Shown: positions 36,035 to 45,210, counted from the first letter of the stretch. The stretch is 49,124 nucleotides of DNA from Candidatus Kuenenia stuttgartensis (GCA_945876185.1 CAMCMZ010000024.1:1-49124); one strand, 5' to 3'. A program made the numbers and translations. Notes: generated from the sequence alone by a model not told the origin.

Positions 36035-37408
36035 CTAAGGCACCGCCACCAACCGATCGGATGTATCAGCCTTGGCTTTTTTGCGGGCCACGCCCAATGA
36101 CGCCAAGGTCACCTGGTATTCCTTGGCGGCGTTGGGGCCGAGCGGACGGATGGTGCAGTTGCCCTGCCGGGATTCGGGTCCGCCGATGACGTAGAGGTTC
36201 GCGGCACAATGGACTTCGTCGGCTTGGGCGAGGACGGTCGCGAAACGGCGTTGGCTGAAGTCGACCACCACTGTGCGGCCGAGTTTGCGCAGGAAGCGCG
36301 CGACCTTCATCGCTTCCGGGAAGTGCTCGGTTTTCATGGGATAGACAACGTCGTCCACGGCCCGGTGCAGCACCGGTACCAGGCTGCGGGCGCGCAAGAT
36401 CTCGATCAGCGCCACATCGCCCATCGATCCGATGGCGACGGGCAGATCGCTGCCGAAGACGGCGGCCAGGCCATCGCAACGGCCGCCGGCCGCCATCGGT
36501 TTGGGCAGGATGCCGTGATTGTCCCAGATCTCCCAGCCGATGGCGTTGCTGCCATCCTGGTGCCGGATGACCTTCAGATCGAAGCGCAGCAGGTGAGCAA
36601 GTCCCAGGGCGTCGCATAGGTCGTGGACTTCGCGCAGACTCTCGATGGCCGGATGGTCGGTGCCGAAGATGGCTTCCAGATCGGCCAGACCATCTGAACC
36701 GCTGCCGCCGGCACTGAGCAGATCGACGATGCGGCGGGCGGCCTCTACGGACAGGCCTAGTTTGACCAGATCGTGCGCGCTGCCGTCGATTCCCGTCTGA
36801 CGGTGATTGGCTAGCGCAGTCCAGGCCGCGTCGAATCGGCTTTCATCCAGGCCGCCGGCGAGGAGTTCACCGGACAAAAGCCGTTGATCGCTGATCCGCA
36901 CCTGCACATCCGCGTTGTCATCGGTGAGATCCAGGCCGACCTCGCGCAGCGCCTGCAACTGGGCGCTGATGATCTCGGCCTCGGCCGCCACGGTGGTCAG
37001 GCCGGCGGTCACCAGCGCCCATTCGAAGTGTTCATGTTTGCGACCACGCACCAGTGGCGCCTGGCGAAAGCAGTGTCCAAGCGAGGTCCAGCGCAGCGGC
37101 AGTGGTTCTGAGCCACCGCGCGCCAGGACCATCCGCACCAGACCAGGTCCGGAGCCAGCGCGCAGGCAGATATCCTCACCGCCGCGATCGGCGAAGCGGT
37201 AGAGATTCGCGGTGATGGCGTGGCCGGACAACCGTTCGCGCAGCCCTGAATCCTCGATCGGCGCCGGCTCGGCCTCATCGAACCCCCAGCGGCGGGCGAC
37301 CTCGCGCCAGCCTCCCAACAGCCACCCACGCAGCCGCAGATCCTCCGGAAAGGCATCGCGCATCCCACGAATGGGCAAGAAATTGGAGTCGTCGAGCGGT
37401 TCGTTCAT
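36035..37408 (-). CDS. Histidyl-tRNA-synthetase-like paralogue, probably catalytically impaired
   Basis: The 457-residue product has a class II synthetase core (LPIRGMRDAFPEDLRLRGWL), a motif-2 region (residues 106-131: RWTSLGHCFRQAPLVRGRKH), a GGRCDGL motif (normally GGRYDGL) and a C-terminal anticodon-binding-type domain (VYPMKTEHFPEAMKVARFL, VVVDFSQRRF). The motif-2 'R.E' becomes FRQ. The 'LRPE.T' histidine/ATP site becomes LRAGSGPG. Both suggest loss of aminoacylation. HisZ, the ATP phosphoribosyltransferase regulator, is one alternative but lacks the anticodon domain. No his genes adjoin it. ATG 37408 is used. Confidence 0.75.
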   Translation of the reverse strand: MNEPLDDSNFLPIRGMRDAFPEDLRLRGWLLGGWREVARRWGFDEAEPAPIEDSGLRERLSGHAITANLYRFADRGGEDICLRAGSGPGLVRMVLARGGSEPLPLRWTSLGHCFRQAPLVRGRKHEHFEWALVTAGLTTVAAEAEIISAQLQALREVGLDLTDDNADVQVRISDQRLLSGELLAGGLDESRFDAAWTALANHRQTGIDGSAHDLVKLGLSVEAARRIVDLLSAGGSGSDGLADLEAIFGTDHPAIESLREVHDLCDALGLAHLLRFDLKVIRHQDGSNAIGWEIWDNHGILPKPMAAGGRCDGLAAVFGSDLPVAIGSMGDVALIEILRARSLVPVLHRAVDDVVYPMKTEHFPEAMKVARFLRKLGRTVVVDFSQRRFATVLAQADEVHCAANLYVIGGPESRQGNCTIRPLGPNAAKEYQVTLASLGVARKKAKADTSDRLVAVP

Positions 37409-37601
37409 AGGGCGTCCCAAGGAGCGGTGCATGGCGGTGACCTGGACGGGCAGCGTGCGGGCGTCCATCTTCAAGACACCGCCGGCAGAGTTCCGTCCAC
37501 CGACATATCGGAGCGTGGGGTGGGACGCTGCCCGCCCGGTGGAGCGGTGACCTCCGGGATGAGGCTCGACCCGGCGTCGTTGCCATCCAGGCTGCCCGGC
37601 C

Positions 37602-38288
37602 ATGCGAACGCCCCGCCCCACTGTCTGCCCCACTGTCTGCCAAGTTCGCGGCCCAACTCTCCACCCCGCCCGACGCCCCGCTCTGCTCATCCTCCTCGCC
37701 CTGCTGGGCACCGCCGCCACGGCCAGCGGTGGCGAGGTCACCACCGTCAACCAACTCGGAGCCCAACTGACGGCGGAGCGGGCGCGGCAATTGCGCGCCG
37801 CTGGCATGGTCGACCTCGCGACCGGACTGGAGCAGATCGCGGAACAGGTTGCCGCCGGATCAATGACCGTCACCCAGGCCACCGCCCTGGTGCAACTGAC
37901 CGATTCCGTCGCCGCGGGGCGCCGACCCTCAGCGGCCAATCCCGCGAAACCCCTGGACGCGAACGGAGTCACTAGCGTGCTCGATGCGCGCCCAGCACCG
38001 GCCGCAGCGTCCCCCGCTCGGCCCAGGACCCCACCGATCAGCACCAGCGTCGTCATCACCGACACGAGCAGCGATGGCCGCACCACGGTGGTGATGCTCG
38101 ACGCCAAGGACAAACCCGGAATCGCCGTCGGCCAGCGCTATGCCATCAGGCGCGCCGGAAAGACCTTGGCATTAGTGATCGTGAATCAGGTGTCGGGAGA
38201 CTTTGCCGGCTGCGAGGTGGTGCCGGAAAGCTGGAGCAAGCCGCAGACTAACATCGGGAAGGATGATGCGGCGGTGCAGGAGCCATGA
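37602..38288 (+). CDS. Exported protein of unknown function
   Basis: The 228-residue product has an N-terminal hydrophobic segment (ALLILLALLGTAATASGG) like a signal peptide, preceded by a basic stretch. A helical region follows (QLTAERARQLRAAGMVDLA), then a Pro/Ala linker and a beta-rich C-terminal domain (GIAVGQRYAIRRAGKTLALV). The C-terminal pattern resembles small beta domains of secreted PVC proteins. It is divergent from the HisRS-like gene across 193 bp. A 12-bp duplication (ccccactgtctg) near the start repeats CPTVC/CQV-coding bases. Confidence 0.7.
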   Translation: MRTPRPTVCPTVCQVRGPTLHPARRPALLILLALLGTAATASGGEVTTVNQLGAQLTAERARQLRAAGMVDLATGLEQIAEQVAAGSMTVTQATALVQLTDSVAAGRRPSAANPAKPLDANGVTSVLDARPAPAAASPARPRTPPISTSVVITDTSSDGRTTVVMLDAKDKPGIAVGQRYAIRRAGKTLALVIVNQVSGDFAGCEVVPESWSKPQTNIGKDDAAVQEP

Positions 38289-38380
38289 CGTTCGGAAACA
38301 GATGAGTTGGTGCCTAACATCGGTTGAAGACGAGACTTGGTGATATTGACAAAAGTTCGTGGCCGGATAAGTAATTCATC

Positions 38381-38584
38381 ATGAAATGCCAGCATATTTC
38401 CATTGATTCCGAAATATGCAATGGAACTCCCGTGTTCACAGGCACCCGTGTTTTCATCGAAACGCTCTTCGATTACCTGGAGAACGGAGAAACCGTGGCG
38501 GATTTCCTGGATGACTTCCCTTCGGTATCCAAGGCACAGATCGACGGCATCCTGGAATATGCGAAAACCGCAATCGTAGCATGA
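38381..38584 (+). CDS. DUF433 antitoxin
   Basis: The 67-residue DUF433 protein (VapB-like) has the signature CNGTPVFTGTRVFIETLFDYL with the small winged-helix tail VSKAQIDGILEYAKTA. DUF433 proteins bind DNA and neutralise PIN-like toxins. Its stop overlaps the toxin start (ATGA). Base composition is clearly lower in GC than the surroundings, suggesting recent acquisition. Confidence 0.9.
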   Translation: MKCQHISIDSEICNGTPVFTGTRVFIETLFDYLENGETVADFLDDFPSVSKAQIDGILEYAKTAIVA

Positions 38585-38907
38585 GGCGTATCCTGCTGGA
38601 CGAAAATCTGCCGCGAAAACTCCGTGAATTCTTGCCGGAATTCGCGACGGTCACCGTGAGTTACGCTGGTTGGTCCGGACGCCGCAATGGGGATCTGCTG
38701 AAACTCGCCAACGAGCATTTCGATGTGCTTTTGACCACCGACAAAGGCATGGCCTACCAGAACAATCTGACCGGATTTGATATCGCCGTCGTACAGATTT
38801 CGGTAAAGTCCAACCGCTTGGCGGATATCGTCCCATTTCTGACCCAGATCAAAATCGCGCTGAAGAACGTTGAGAAGGGGCGATTCGTCCGGTTACCCTG
38901 CATTTAA
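38581..38907 (+). CDS. DUF5615 PIN-like toxin
   Basis: The 108-residue product has the DUF5615 pattern: ILLDENLPRKLREFL at the N-terminus, GWSGRRNGDLLKLANEHFDV, LLTTDKGMAYQ and IAVVQISVKSNRLADI. The Asp residues in LLDEN and TTDKGM form the presumed nuclease site. It forms a complete two-gene module with the upstream DUF433 gene. Intact start, length and acidic residues suggest an active system. Confidence 0.88.
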   Translation: MRRILLDENLPRKLREFLPEFATVTVSYAGWSGRRNGDLLKLANEHFDVLLTTDKGMAYQNNLTGFDIAVVQISVKSNRLADIVPFLTQIKIALKNVEKGRFVRLPCI

Positions 38908-39018
38908 CCCACAAGAATAGCATCGATCATTGGTGATCAGACGTCCTTCCAGACGGCCGGTGCTTATGTCTCTCCAAATATCGCTTCAATATACGCATCA
39001 CTGATCGCGTTGACGTCA

Positions 39019-40305
39019 TCAGTGCCGACCCAGCCCCGCATAGATCGCGTTCATCTCCCGCGCCATGTGATCCAGGCTGAATCGGGTGCGAGCGGCCTCG
39101 CGGCCGGCGGCGCCCAGCTTGGCGGCGCGCTCGGGATTGCTGAGCACCTCCTCAAGCGTGCGGGCCAGGGTGGCGGCGTCGTTGGGTTCGTAGATCACCC
39201 CGCCACCGGTGCTGTCGACAATTTCGGGATAGGCGCCGACTTTCGGCAACACGACCGGGCGACCGGCGGCCATGGCCTCGACCATGAACAGGCCGAAGGC
39301 CATGCCGGCATGGGCGGGAACGCTGACCACGGTGCAGCCGCGCATGAATTCAGCGCGTTTCGGGGCAGAGAAGTCCTCGAAAAGCTGCACCGCGTCGAGC
39401 GCTCCGGCAGCCTTCAGGCGAGGGCGCTGCTTCTTCATCCAGGCCAGATCCTGCGGCAGGGCGCCGCCGGTCAGGTGCAGACGCAGGCTCTTCCAGCGTG
39501 GATTCTGCCGCAACAGCAAGAAGGCATCGTAGAGCAGGTCGAGCCCCAACGACGGGGTCACGCGCGACAAGAAACCCAGCACCGGCACGCCTGGAGGCGG
39601 CCCGGGTTCGACCTGGCCAGGGTTGACCCCGGGATGGACCACCGCGATGCGGCCGGGCGGCAGCTTCAGGCGGGCCGACATCTGGTCGGCGTACCACTGG
39701 CTGGGCGCGATGAGCAAGTCGGCGTCGGCGGCCCGTTTCCCGATCAGATCCCACACCCGGTCGCGCCAGACTTCGTCCATGCTGTCGACCCACTGTTCCT
39801 CATCCTGGATCGCGCACACCACCGGTACGCCAAGCTCCTGCTTGATCCGCCGCACCAGCCCAAGCTGAAGCGAGGACGCAAGCTGGATCACGTCAGGCTT
39901 TTCCACCGTCTTCATCCAACCGATGAGCTGGTCGAGTTCGCGCGCCTGTTTGCCGTCCTCGCCTTCGAGCATCGAAACGGTGAGCGTTTCCTGGCCCCGC
40001 GCGCTGACTGAACCCGTGTTGCGGGCGATCCAGCGAAGGACCCAGGGCGTGTTGAGCAGCCGGTGCATCCAGCGCGGGGCATGGCGGAACGGGCTCGCCT
40101 GCTGTTGCAGCCAGACGTTGACCGCGCCGAACACCACCGGCGCGTTGGGCAGGTTGTCGGCCTCGCCCAGGAGCGGCAGGTACATCGGCACCATGGTCAC
40201 GTCGCAACCATGCGCCCTCAGGGTGCGAACCAGGCCGGCGTCGCGGACGCAGTTCTCGCAGTAGAAGGTGCCGCCGGTACCGGGCAAAAGGTGGATCACA
40301 TGCAT
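39019..40305 (-). CDS. Family 4 (GT-B) glycosyltransferase
   Basis: The 428-residue product has a GT-B fold. The N-terminal GTGGTFYCENCVRDAGLVRT is typical of a glycosyltransferase subgroup. The C-terminal donor-binding region has GFLSRVTPSLGLDLLYDAF and FGLFMVEAMAAGRPVVLPKV with the EX7E-type pair. The acceptor and pathway are unknown; no polysaccharide cluster is present. The ATG at 40305 overlaps a short upstream frame. Confidence 0.88.
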   Translation of the reverse strand: MHVIHLLPGTGGTFYCENCVRDAGLVRTLRAHGCDVTMVPMYLPLLGEADNLPNAPVVFGAVNVWLQQQASPFRHAPRWMHRLLNTPWVLRWIARNTGSVSARGQETLTVSMLEGEDGKQARELDQLIGWMKTVEKPDVIQLASSLQLGLVRRIKQELGVPVVCAIQDEEQWVDSMDEVWRDRVWDLIGKRAADADLLIAPSQWYADQMSARLKLPPGRIAVVHPGVNPGQVEPGPPPGVPVLGFLSRVTPSLGLDLLYDAFLLLRQNPRWKSLRLHLTGGALPQDLAWMKKQRPRLKAAGALDAVQLFEDFSAPKRAEFMRGCTVVSVPAHAGMAFGLFMVEAMAAGRPVVLPKVGAYPEIVDSTGGGVIYEPNDAATLARTLEEVLSNPERAAKLGAAGREAARTRFSLDHMAREMNAIYAGLGRH

Positions 40306-40556
40306 GCGAGCGTCCTAACCAAGACCGCCGTCCATGCCAGGAAGAGGTCGGTTTGGCCGTACCTGAGCCGGCCGCCACGGGCATACCCGTTAGCCACCAC
40401 GGCCATACCCGCGACAGCCGCCACCACCGCGCCTGCTGCGAACGCCCCTGGGAGGTTCGCGACCTGCATCTGCATCTGGACACTGATCCACTCACCGGCC
40501 AACCGCAGCCAGTTTCCCGTTGCCACCAGGGTCGGAACGGCCCTAGTTTGCCGCCC

Positions 40557-41099
40557 ATGCGGTTCCGGCCCTTTGTGCTTCCGATCTCGGTCCTGACCCT
40601 CGGCGTCCTCTGCACCGGCTGCGCCGAACGCGAGCAGGTGAAATCACGCTACGTCACCACCTCGGTCGAGGACGTATTCTCACCCATCGACCGCGTGGGC
40701 TGGACCGGCGACCGGCAGGTCTATGAACTTCCCGCCGCTCCACCGGCCGTGGCCGACCTGCACCGCGCTCGCACCTGCAAGAAGCCAGGCCAGCAGTTCA
40801 AAAGTCCGACCATGTTCAACCTGGTCGAAGAAGAATCGTTCCGCCCGGAAAAGCTCGACCCGCAGAGCCTGGCCAAGGCCGACGATCTGTCCTGGGTCGA
40901 TGGCCCGCGCACCCGGCCGATCTACACCCTGGTAACGGTTGACCACAGCGGCGGCCAGTTCCTGGTGCCGTCCTCGCTCCACGTCGATCTGGCAAGCTGG
41001 CAGTCCCTGCCCGAACCGATCCCCCGCCATCGCCCGGCTTACAAATTGTCGGTCATGGAAGTGATTGACGATCCCTGCGCGCCGAGAAGCCAGCACTGA
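40557..41099 (+). CDS. Probable lipoprotein of unknown function
   Basis: The 180-residue product has a signal sequence LPISVLTLGVLCTGC, whose Cys lies in an imperfect lipobox (CTGC). The mature part is polar (VTTSVEDVFSPIDRVGW, PTMFNLVEEESFRPE) and has no recognised domain. It diverges from the glycosyltransferase. A MITE-like insertion begins 10 bp after its stop. Confidence 0.7.
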   Translation: MRFRPFVLPISVLTLGVLCTGCAEREQVKSRYVTTSVEDVFSPIDRVGWTGDRQVYELPAAPPAVADLHRARTCKKPGQQFKSPTMFNLVEEESFRPEKLDPQSLAKADDLSWVDGPRTRPIYTLVTVDHSGGQFLVPSSLHVDLASWQSLPEPIPRHRPAYKLSVMEVIDDPCAPRSQH

Positions 41100-41219
41100 G
41101 ATCCCTGCCAGGCTGCCTCAAAAGTCGGTTGGTGGCATCCTGCGGATGCTGCTTTTTCGGCCGGCGAGACGCCGGCGCTCCCAGGAAGTCCGACTTTTGA
41201 GACGCCCCGGATCCCTGCC
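41100..41219. mobile_element. MITE-like element with 10-bp target duplication
   Basis: The bases gatccctgcc occur at 41100-41109 and 41210-41219 and bracket a 100-bp element. Its ends hold inverted ctcaaaagtcgg (41117-41128) and ccgacttttgag (41190-41201), with weaker matches outward. The interior carries a REP-like hairpin (ggccggcgagacgccggcgc). No reading frame is present, so it would need a transposase in trans. Confidence 0.8.
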
Positions 41220-41291
41220 CGGGTTCACCTTCCGCGTCCAGACCTGTCCGTAGGCTCCCGCCGCTTCGCACGTCTTAGGGCTGGAGTCCCC

Positions 41292-42752
41292 ATGCGCCCA
41301 ACATCAGCTGCCGCCGTCCTCCGCTTCGCCCTGCTCTCATTCGCCTTGGTGCTGGGCTCCGCTGGCGAACCTGATCGCGCGGCGCTGCGGGCAGAGCTGC
41401 AGACCCTCAACGCGGATCTCGCCCGCCTGTCGCGCGCCTACACCCTGGTGCATGAACTGGTCGCGCCCTCGGTGGTGGCGATCTACGCGCGCGAACGGGA
41501 ACAGCTCATCAACTGGTACACCCGGCGCATCGAGGTGCGCGAGGTGCCGGCCGGAGTCGGTTCCGGCTTCGTGGTCGCGAGCGATGACAAGTCGAGCTGG
41601 ATCGTCACCAACGCCCACGTCGTCTTCCAGATGGATAACGACGGTTCGGTGGTGTTCGCCGCCAACGGCCGACCGGTCGGTTACGACCGCCTGCGCGTGG
41701 TGCTGCACGACAACCGCGAATTCGACGCCGAATACGTTGGCCAGGACGTGCGCAGTGACCTCGCCCTGATCAAGGTGCCGGTGCCGCGCCTGCCGGTGGT
41801 CGACTGGGCGGATTCCGACCGCCTGCATGTCGGCGACTTCACCGTCGCGCTCGGCTATCCCCTTGGGGTCGGCTACAGCGCGACCTTCGGCAACGTATCC
41901 GCGACCGACCGATCAACCGGCGTGTATGAAAAAATCGGCGGCGATGTGGCTGGCTTCGAAGCCTTCGTCCAGACCGATGCCGCGATCAATCCCGGCAACA
42001 GCGGTGGCCCGCTGGTGGATCTGCAAGGCCGGATCATCGGGGTGAACTCGAACATCCTCAGCAGCACCAAGGTCAACATCGGCCTCGGCTTCGCCATCCC
42101 GGCGAACCAGGCCCGGCGCGTGGTCGAGGACGTGCTCGCGCATGGCAAGGTCATCCACGCGATGATCGGCATCACCCTGGAACGGCTCAGCGCCGACGCG
42201 GCCCAGCGCCTGGGCCTGCCGGCGGCCCAGGCGGTGGCGATCGGCCTGGTTTATCCGCACGGCCCGGCGGCAGAGGCAAAACTGCAGAAAGGCGACGTGG
42301 TGCTGGCGGTCAACCGCATCCCGGTGGCAAGCGACCAGCAGTTCCGCGCTCGCATCGCCGCCTGCCGGCCCGGGGCCCCTATCACCGTGCGGGTCTTCCG
42401 AGCGGGCAAGGAGCAGGAAGTCGCGGTGACCCCGATCTCGACCGATGAGATGGAGAAGCGCCTGAACGCCGCCGCCCGCTCCGGCGACGATGGCAACCGG
42501 CGCCAGGTCGTGCTCGCCGGCTTCGGCCTCAGTCTGGGCGAGGACGAGCAGGCCGGCCTGCCCGTTGTCGCCATCACCCCCAACGGCGCCGCTGCCCGCA
42601 ACGGCATCGAAGCCGGCGACCGCATCCTGGCCGAACGCACCGCCGGCTTGCTGCGCTCGGCCGAGGACGTCCTTGCGCTTGCTGGCCGGCGCGAGGTGGT
42701 GGTCAAGGTCATCCGCAATGGGCGCGCCTTTTGGGTGCAGTTGCGGCGTTGA
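41292..42752 (+). CDS. HtrA/DegP-type serine protease with two PDZ domains
   Basis: The 486-residue product has a signal peptide (AVLRFALLSFALVLGSAG), a short coiled region (AALRAELQTLNADLARLS) and a trypsin-like domain. The catalytic residues are H109 (TNAHVV), D156 (SDLALI) and S237 (GNSGGP). PDZ 1 covers about 290-390 (AEAKLQKGDVVLAVNRIPV). PDZ 2 covers about 405-485 (AAARNGIEAGDRILAERTAG). It is a periplasmic quality-control protease. The ATG is preceded by GGAG. It converges with the permease gene across 30 bp. Confidence 0.95.
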   Translation: MRPTSAAAVLRFALLSFALVLGSAGEPDRAALRAELQTLNADLARLSRAYTLVHELVAPSVVAIYAREREQLINWYTRRIEVREVPAGVGSGFVVASDDKSSWIVTNAHVVFQMDNDGSVVFAANGRPVGYDRLRVVLHDNREFDAEYVGQDVRSDLALIKVPVPRLPVVDWADSDRLHVGDFTVALGYPLGVGYSATFGNVSATDRSTGVYEKIGGDVAGFEAFVQTDAAINPGNSGGPLVDLQGRIIGVNSNILSSTKVNIGLGFAIPANQARRVVEDVLAHGKVIHAMIGITLERLSADAAQRLGLPAAQAVAIGLVYPHGPAAEAKLQKGDVVLAVNRIPVASDQQFRARIAACRPGAPITVRVFRAGKEQEVAVTPISTDEMEKRLNAAARSGDDGNRRQVVLAGFGLSLGEDEQAGLPVVAITPNGAAARNGIEAGDRILAERTAGLLRSAEDVLALAGRREVVVKVIRNGRAFWVQLRR

Positions 42753-42782
42753 CGCGCCGGAGCGGGTACGCCCGCCCCGGCC

Positions 42783-43589
42783 TCAACCATCCGCAGGCAC
42801 CTGCTGGCCGGGATTCCACAGCCGCCGCACCCGCTGTCCCGCCCAGTCGATGAGGGTCACCAAGCCGAGGATGGTGAGCAAAACGACGCCGAAACGGTCC
42901 CAGTTGCCGTATTCCTGGTAGGTCTGCAGGAGCAGACCTACCCCGCCGGCGCCGACATAGCCGACAATGGCGGCCGAGCGGAGGTTGTATTCCAGCATCC
43001 ACAGGCCGTGGCTGGCGAGCTGGGTGCGCAGCTGCGGCCAGGTGCCCCAGCGAAAGGCCTGGATCGCGTTGGCGCCCATCGCCCGCAGGCTGCGCGAAGG
43101 CCACTGGTCAGCGGCGTCGATCGACTCGGAGAAGAATTTAGCGAGGTAGCCGGCGCTGTACCCGGACAGGGCGATGCAGCCGGCCAGGGAGTTCGGCCCG
43201 GTGATCGCCACCGCGAGCACCGCCCAGACCAGCGAGGGAATGCTGCGGACGGCATTCAGTGCCAGCCGCGCCGGGATGGCGACCCACCACGGCGAGACCG
43301 TGCGCGAGGCGGCAAGAGCGAGCGGCAGGCTGGCGACGGCGGCGACGGCGGTCGCGACCAGGGCGATGCGGGCGGTCTCCAGCATCGCCCAACCCACGTC
43401 GGGCAGGACCGACCAGTCGGGCGGGAAGAAGCGCCCGGCGAAGGCGATAAATTTCGCCCAGTAATTCAGGTCGCGCCCGCTGCCCCGGATTCCCGAGGCA
43501 GCGACGCACACCAGGACCACGAAGATCGCCATGCTCCAGTCGACGCCGTCCAGGCGCCTCCATCCCGAACGGTTTCCGGGGGGCGTCAT
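42783..43589 (-). CDS. phnE: Phosphonate/phosphite-type ABC permease (PhnE-like)
   Basis: The 268-residue permease has the PhnE EAA-loop region SLRAMGANAIQAFRWGTWPQ and the adjacent motif GYVGAGGVGLLLQTY, with about six helices. It is last in a phnD-phnC-phnE operon on the minus strand and overlaps phnC by ATGA. The transported oxyanion (phosphonate, phosphite or another) cannot be read from the sequence. Confidence 0.9.
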   Translation of the reverse strand: MTPPGNRSGWRRLDGVDWSMAIFVVLVCVAASGIRGSGRDLNYWAKFIAFAGRFFPPDWSVLPDVGWAMLETARIALVATAVAAVASLPLALAASRTVSPWWVAIPARLALNAVRSIPSLVWAVLAVAITGPNSLAGCIALSGYSAGYLAKFFSESIDAADQWPSRSLRAMGANAIQAFRWGTWPQLRTQLASHGLWMLEYNLRSAAIVGYVGAGGVGLLLQTYQEYGNWDRFGVVLLTILGLVTLIDWAGQRVRRLWNPGQQVPADG

Positions 43590-44263
43590 CGTGGTAGGCT
43601 CCGCAGACGCCAGGTGGCGTCGTCTGATAAGGCCAGCTCACGATCCGCGCATTCCTCGACCAGGGCCTGCTGGTGGATCACGGCGAGCACCGCGCGCCCG
43701 GTGGTAGCGGCTTCGCTCCGCAATCGCCGCATCACCGTCCGGCTGGTTTCGTGGTCGAGCTGCGAGACCGGTTCGTCAAGGATGACGACACGGCCGCCGT
43801 GGTGCAACGCCCGGGCAACTGACAGTCGCTGGCGTTCGCCGCCGCTGGCCGTGGCCACCGGCCGGTCCAGGAGATGGCCGACCCCGAGGTCTTCGGCCAG
43901 CCGGATGGCGTGGTCGGACTCGTGCAGGGGCATGCCCAGCCAGGCGCTATAAAATGGCATCGCATGGAGCCGGCCGGCGAGGATGGCCTGGAGCCCGGTG
44001 ATCGCTCCAGGAATGCCGGTGTCCTGGAACGCCACCGCGATCGCGCCCTGGCGTCGGCCTGGGATCTCCACCGAGCCGCAGCGCGGAGGGTCCAGGCCGG
44101 CGAGGACGCGCACCAGGCTGCTCTTGCCGCAGCCCGAGGGTCCGGTCACCGCCAGCACCTCGCCCGGATGCAGGGCCAGAGATAGATCCTGGATGAGCCG
44201 GCGCTCGCCATAGCCGAGGGTAAGGCCGGTGCAGTGCAGCACCGGCCGGGAATCCGACACCAT
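43586..44263 (-). CDS. phnC: Phosphonate-type ABC ATPase (PhnC-like)
   Basis: The 225-residue ATPase has Walker A GPSGCGKSS, Q-loop VAFQDTGIPG, signature ASGGERQRLSVARAL, Walker B VVILDEPVSQLD and switch VIHQQA. It is shorter than typical PhnC (about 260), with a compact C-terminus. Its start overlaps the phnD stop by one base (TGATG). Confidence 0.88.
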   Translation of the reverse strand: MVSDSRPVLHCTGLTLGYGERRLIQDLSLALHPGEVLAVTGPSGCGKSSLVRVLAGLDPPRCGSVEIPGRRQGAIAVAFQDTGIPGAITGLQAILAGRLHAMPFYSAWLGMPLHESDHAIRLAEDLGVGHLLDRPVATASGGERQRLSVARALHHGGRVVILDEPVSQLDHETSRTVMRRLRSEAATTGRAVLAVIHQQALVEECADRELALSDDATWRLRSLPR

Positions 44264-45138
44264 CAGAGCTTCATCGCCTTGACGGCGGCCAGGGCGGCGC
44301 GGATGGGCGCCAGATGCGTCTGCTCGTCGACGACCACCAGCGGTCCGCCGAAGACGCGATCGCGCAGGCCGGCCTCCAGGCTGGCGATGGCCTTGGTCAG
44401 GGCGGCGCCCTCGGCGGGCGGCAGATCGGCGCGCAGGGCCAGGACATGGGTAGGCACCGGCCCCTGGCTCGCGAGAACCTTCAAGCGGGCCTTCTGGCCG
44501 GGTTTCAGGTGCTTGTCGCCCTCGAACACGTAGTCGCTAACCGCTGCCGCCTCGGCGCTGCCATCGAGGACGCGTTCGACCGCACTGACGTACCCGGTGC
44601 CGTAGTACACGTTGCCAGAGCCAAAGAAGTCGGCAGGCGACCCCCCGGCCCGGATCAGACCCTGCTGCTGCAGGTCGTAGAGCGGGACGATGCACCCGCT
44701 GGTCGAGGTGCGGCTGGCGAACGCCACCGGCTTTCCGGCAAGCTGGGCGATGCCGGTGTAGGGCTTGTCCGCCAGGGTGAGCCAGACGCTGCGGTAATCG
44801 GTCCTGCCCTTGACCTGCACCGCCAAGGCGATGCGAGCCGGAGCCGGCCTCGACGCATCGATGGACTCCTTGGCGAAATCCGTCGAGGCGATGTGGGCGG
44901 CATCGATCGTCCCGTTCGCCAAGCCGGTCGAGATCACCGCGGCCGAGGTCGGGACGATGACCTCGACCTGGCGCCCCACCGCCGCCCCGATCAGGCGCGC
45001 CAGTTCGCCACGCTCGGCCGCCATTGCCTCGGGATTCTTGTCCGGCTTCAAGGCGATGACCAACCTCGGCTGGTCTACCGCTCTGAGCGCTGACACAAGA
45101 ATGAGGCTGAGAACGAAGATTTTTATTGGATTCGGCAT
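44263..45138 (-). CDS. phnD: PhnD-like periplasmic oxyanion-binding protein
   Basis: The 291-residue binding protein has a signal peptide (IKIFVLSLILVSALRAVDQP) and PhnD features: VVISTGLANGTIDAAHI-type substrate loop, LAGKPVAFASRTSTSGCIVP and YYGTGYVSAVERVLDGSAEAAAVSDYVF. The ATG at 45138 follows CGGAG. It heads the transport operon. A strong Fur-like box lies 72-91 bp upstream, which is unusual for phosphonate uptake and suggests metal-linked control. Confidence 0.88.
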   Translation of the reverse strand: MPNPIKIFVLSLILVSALRAVDQPRLVIALKPDKNPEAMAAERGELARLIGAAVGRQVEVIVPTSAAVISTGLANGTIDAAHIASTDFAKESIDASRPAPARIALAVQVKGRTDYRSVWLTLADKPYTGIAQLAGKPVAFASRTSTSGCIVPLYDLQQQGLIRAGGSPADFFGSGNVYYGTGYVSAVERVLDGSAEAAAVSDYVFEGDKHLKPGQKARLKVLASQGPVPTHVLALRADLPPAEGAALTKAIASLEAGLRDRVFGGPLVVVDEQTHLAPIRAALAAVKAMKL

Positions 45139-45210
45139 TGATGCTCCGTGGACGCGGCTGAACGGGGGTGGGGTGTTGTTGCTGAACACGGTACGACGCA
45201 ATTCGTTAAT

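Noticed and set aside
36035-38113. 692-codon extension of the HisRS-like frame
   Set aside because: The first 235 codons run antisense through the exported-protein gene and lack similarity. Synthetase sequence begins near the ATG at 37408.
40296-40526. 76-codon minus-strand frame with one hydrophobic stretch overlapping the glycosyltransferase start
   Set aside because: It has a GTG start, a weak ribosome site and the composition of antisense DNA. It may be a small membrane protein, but support is too thin.
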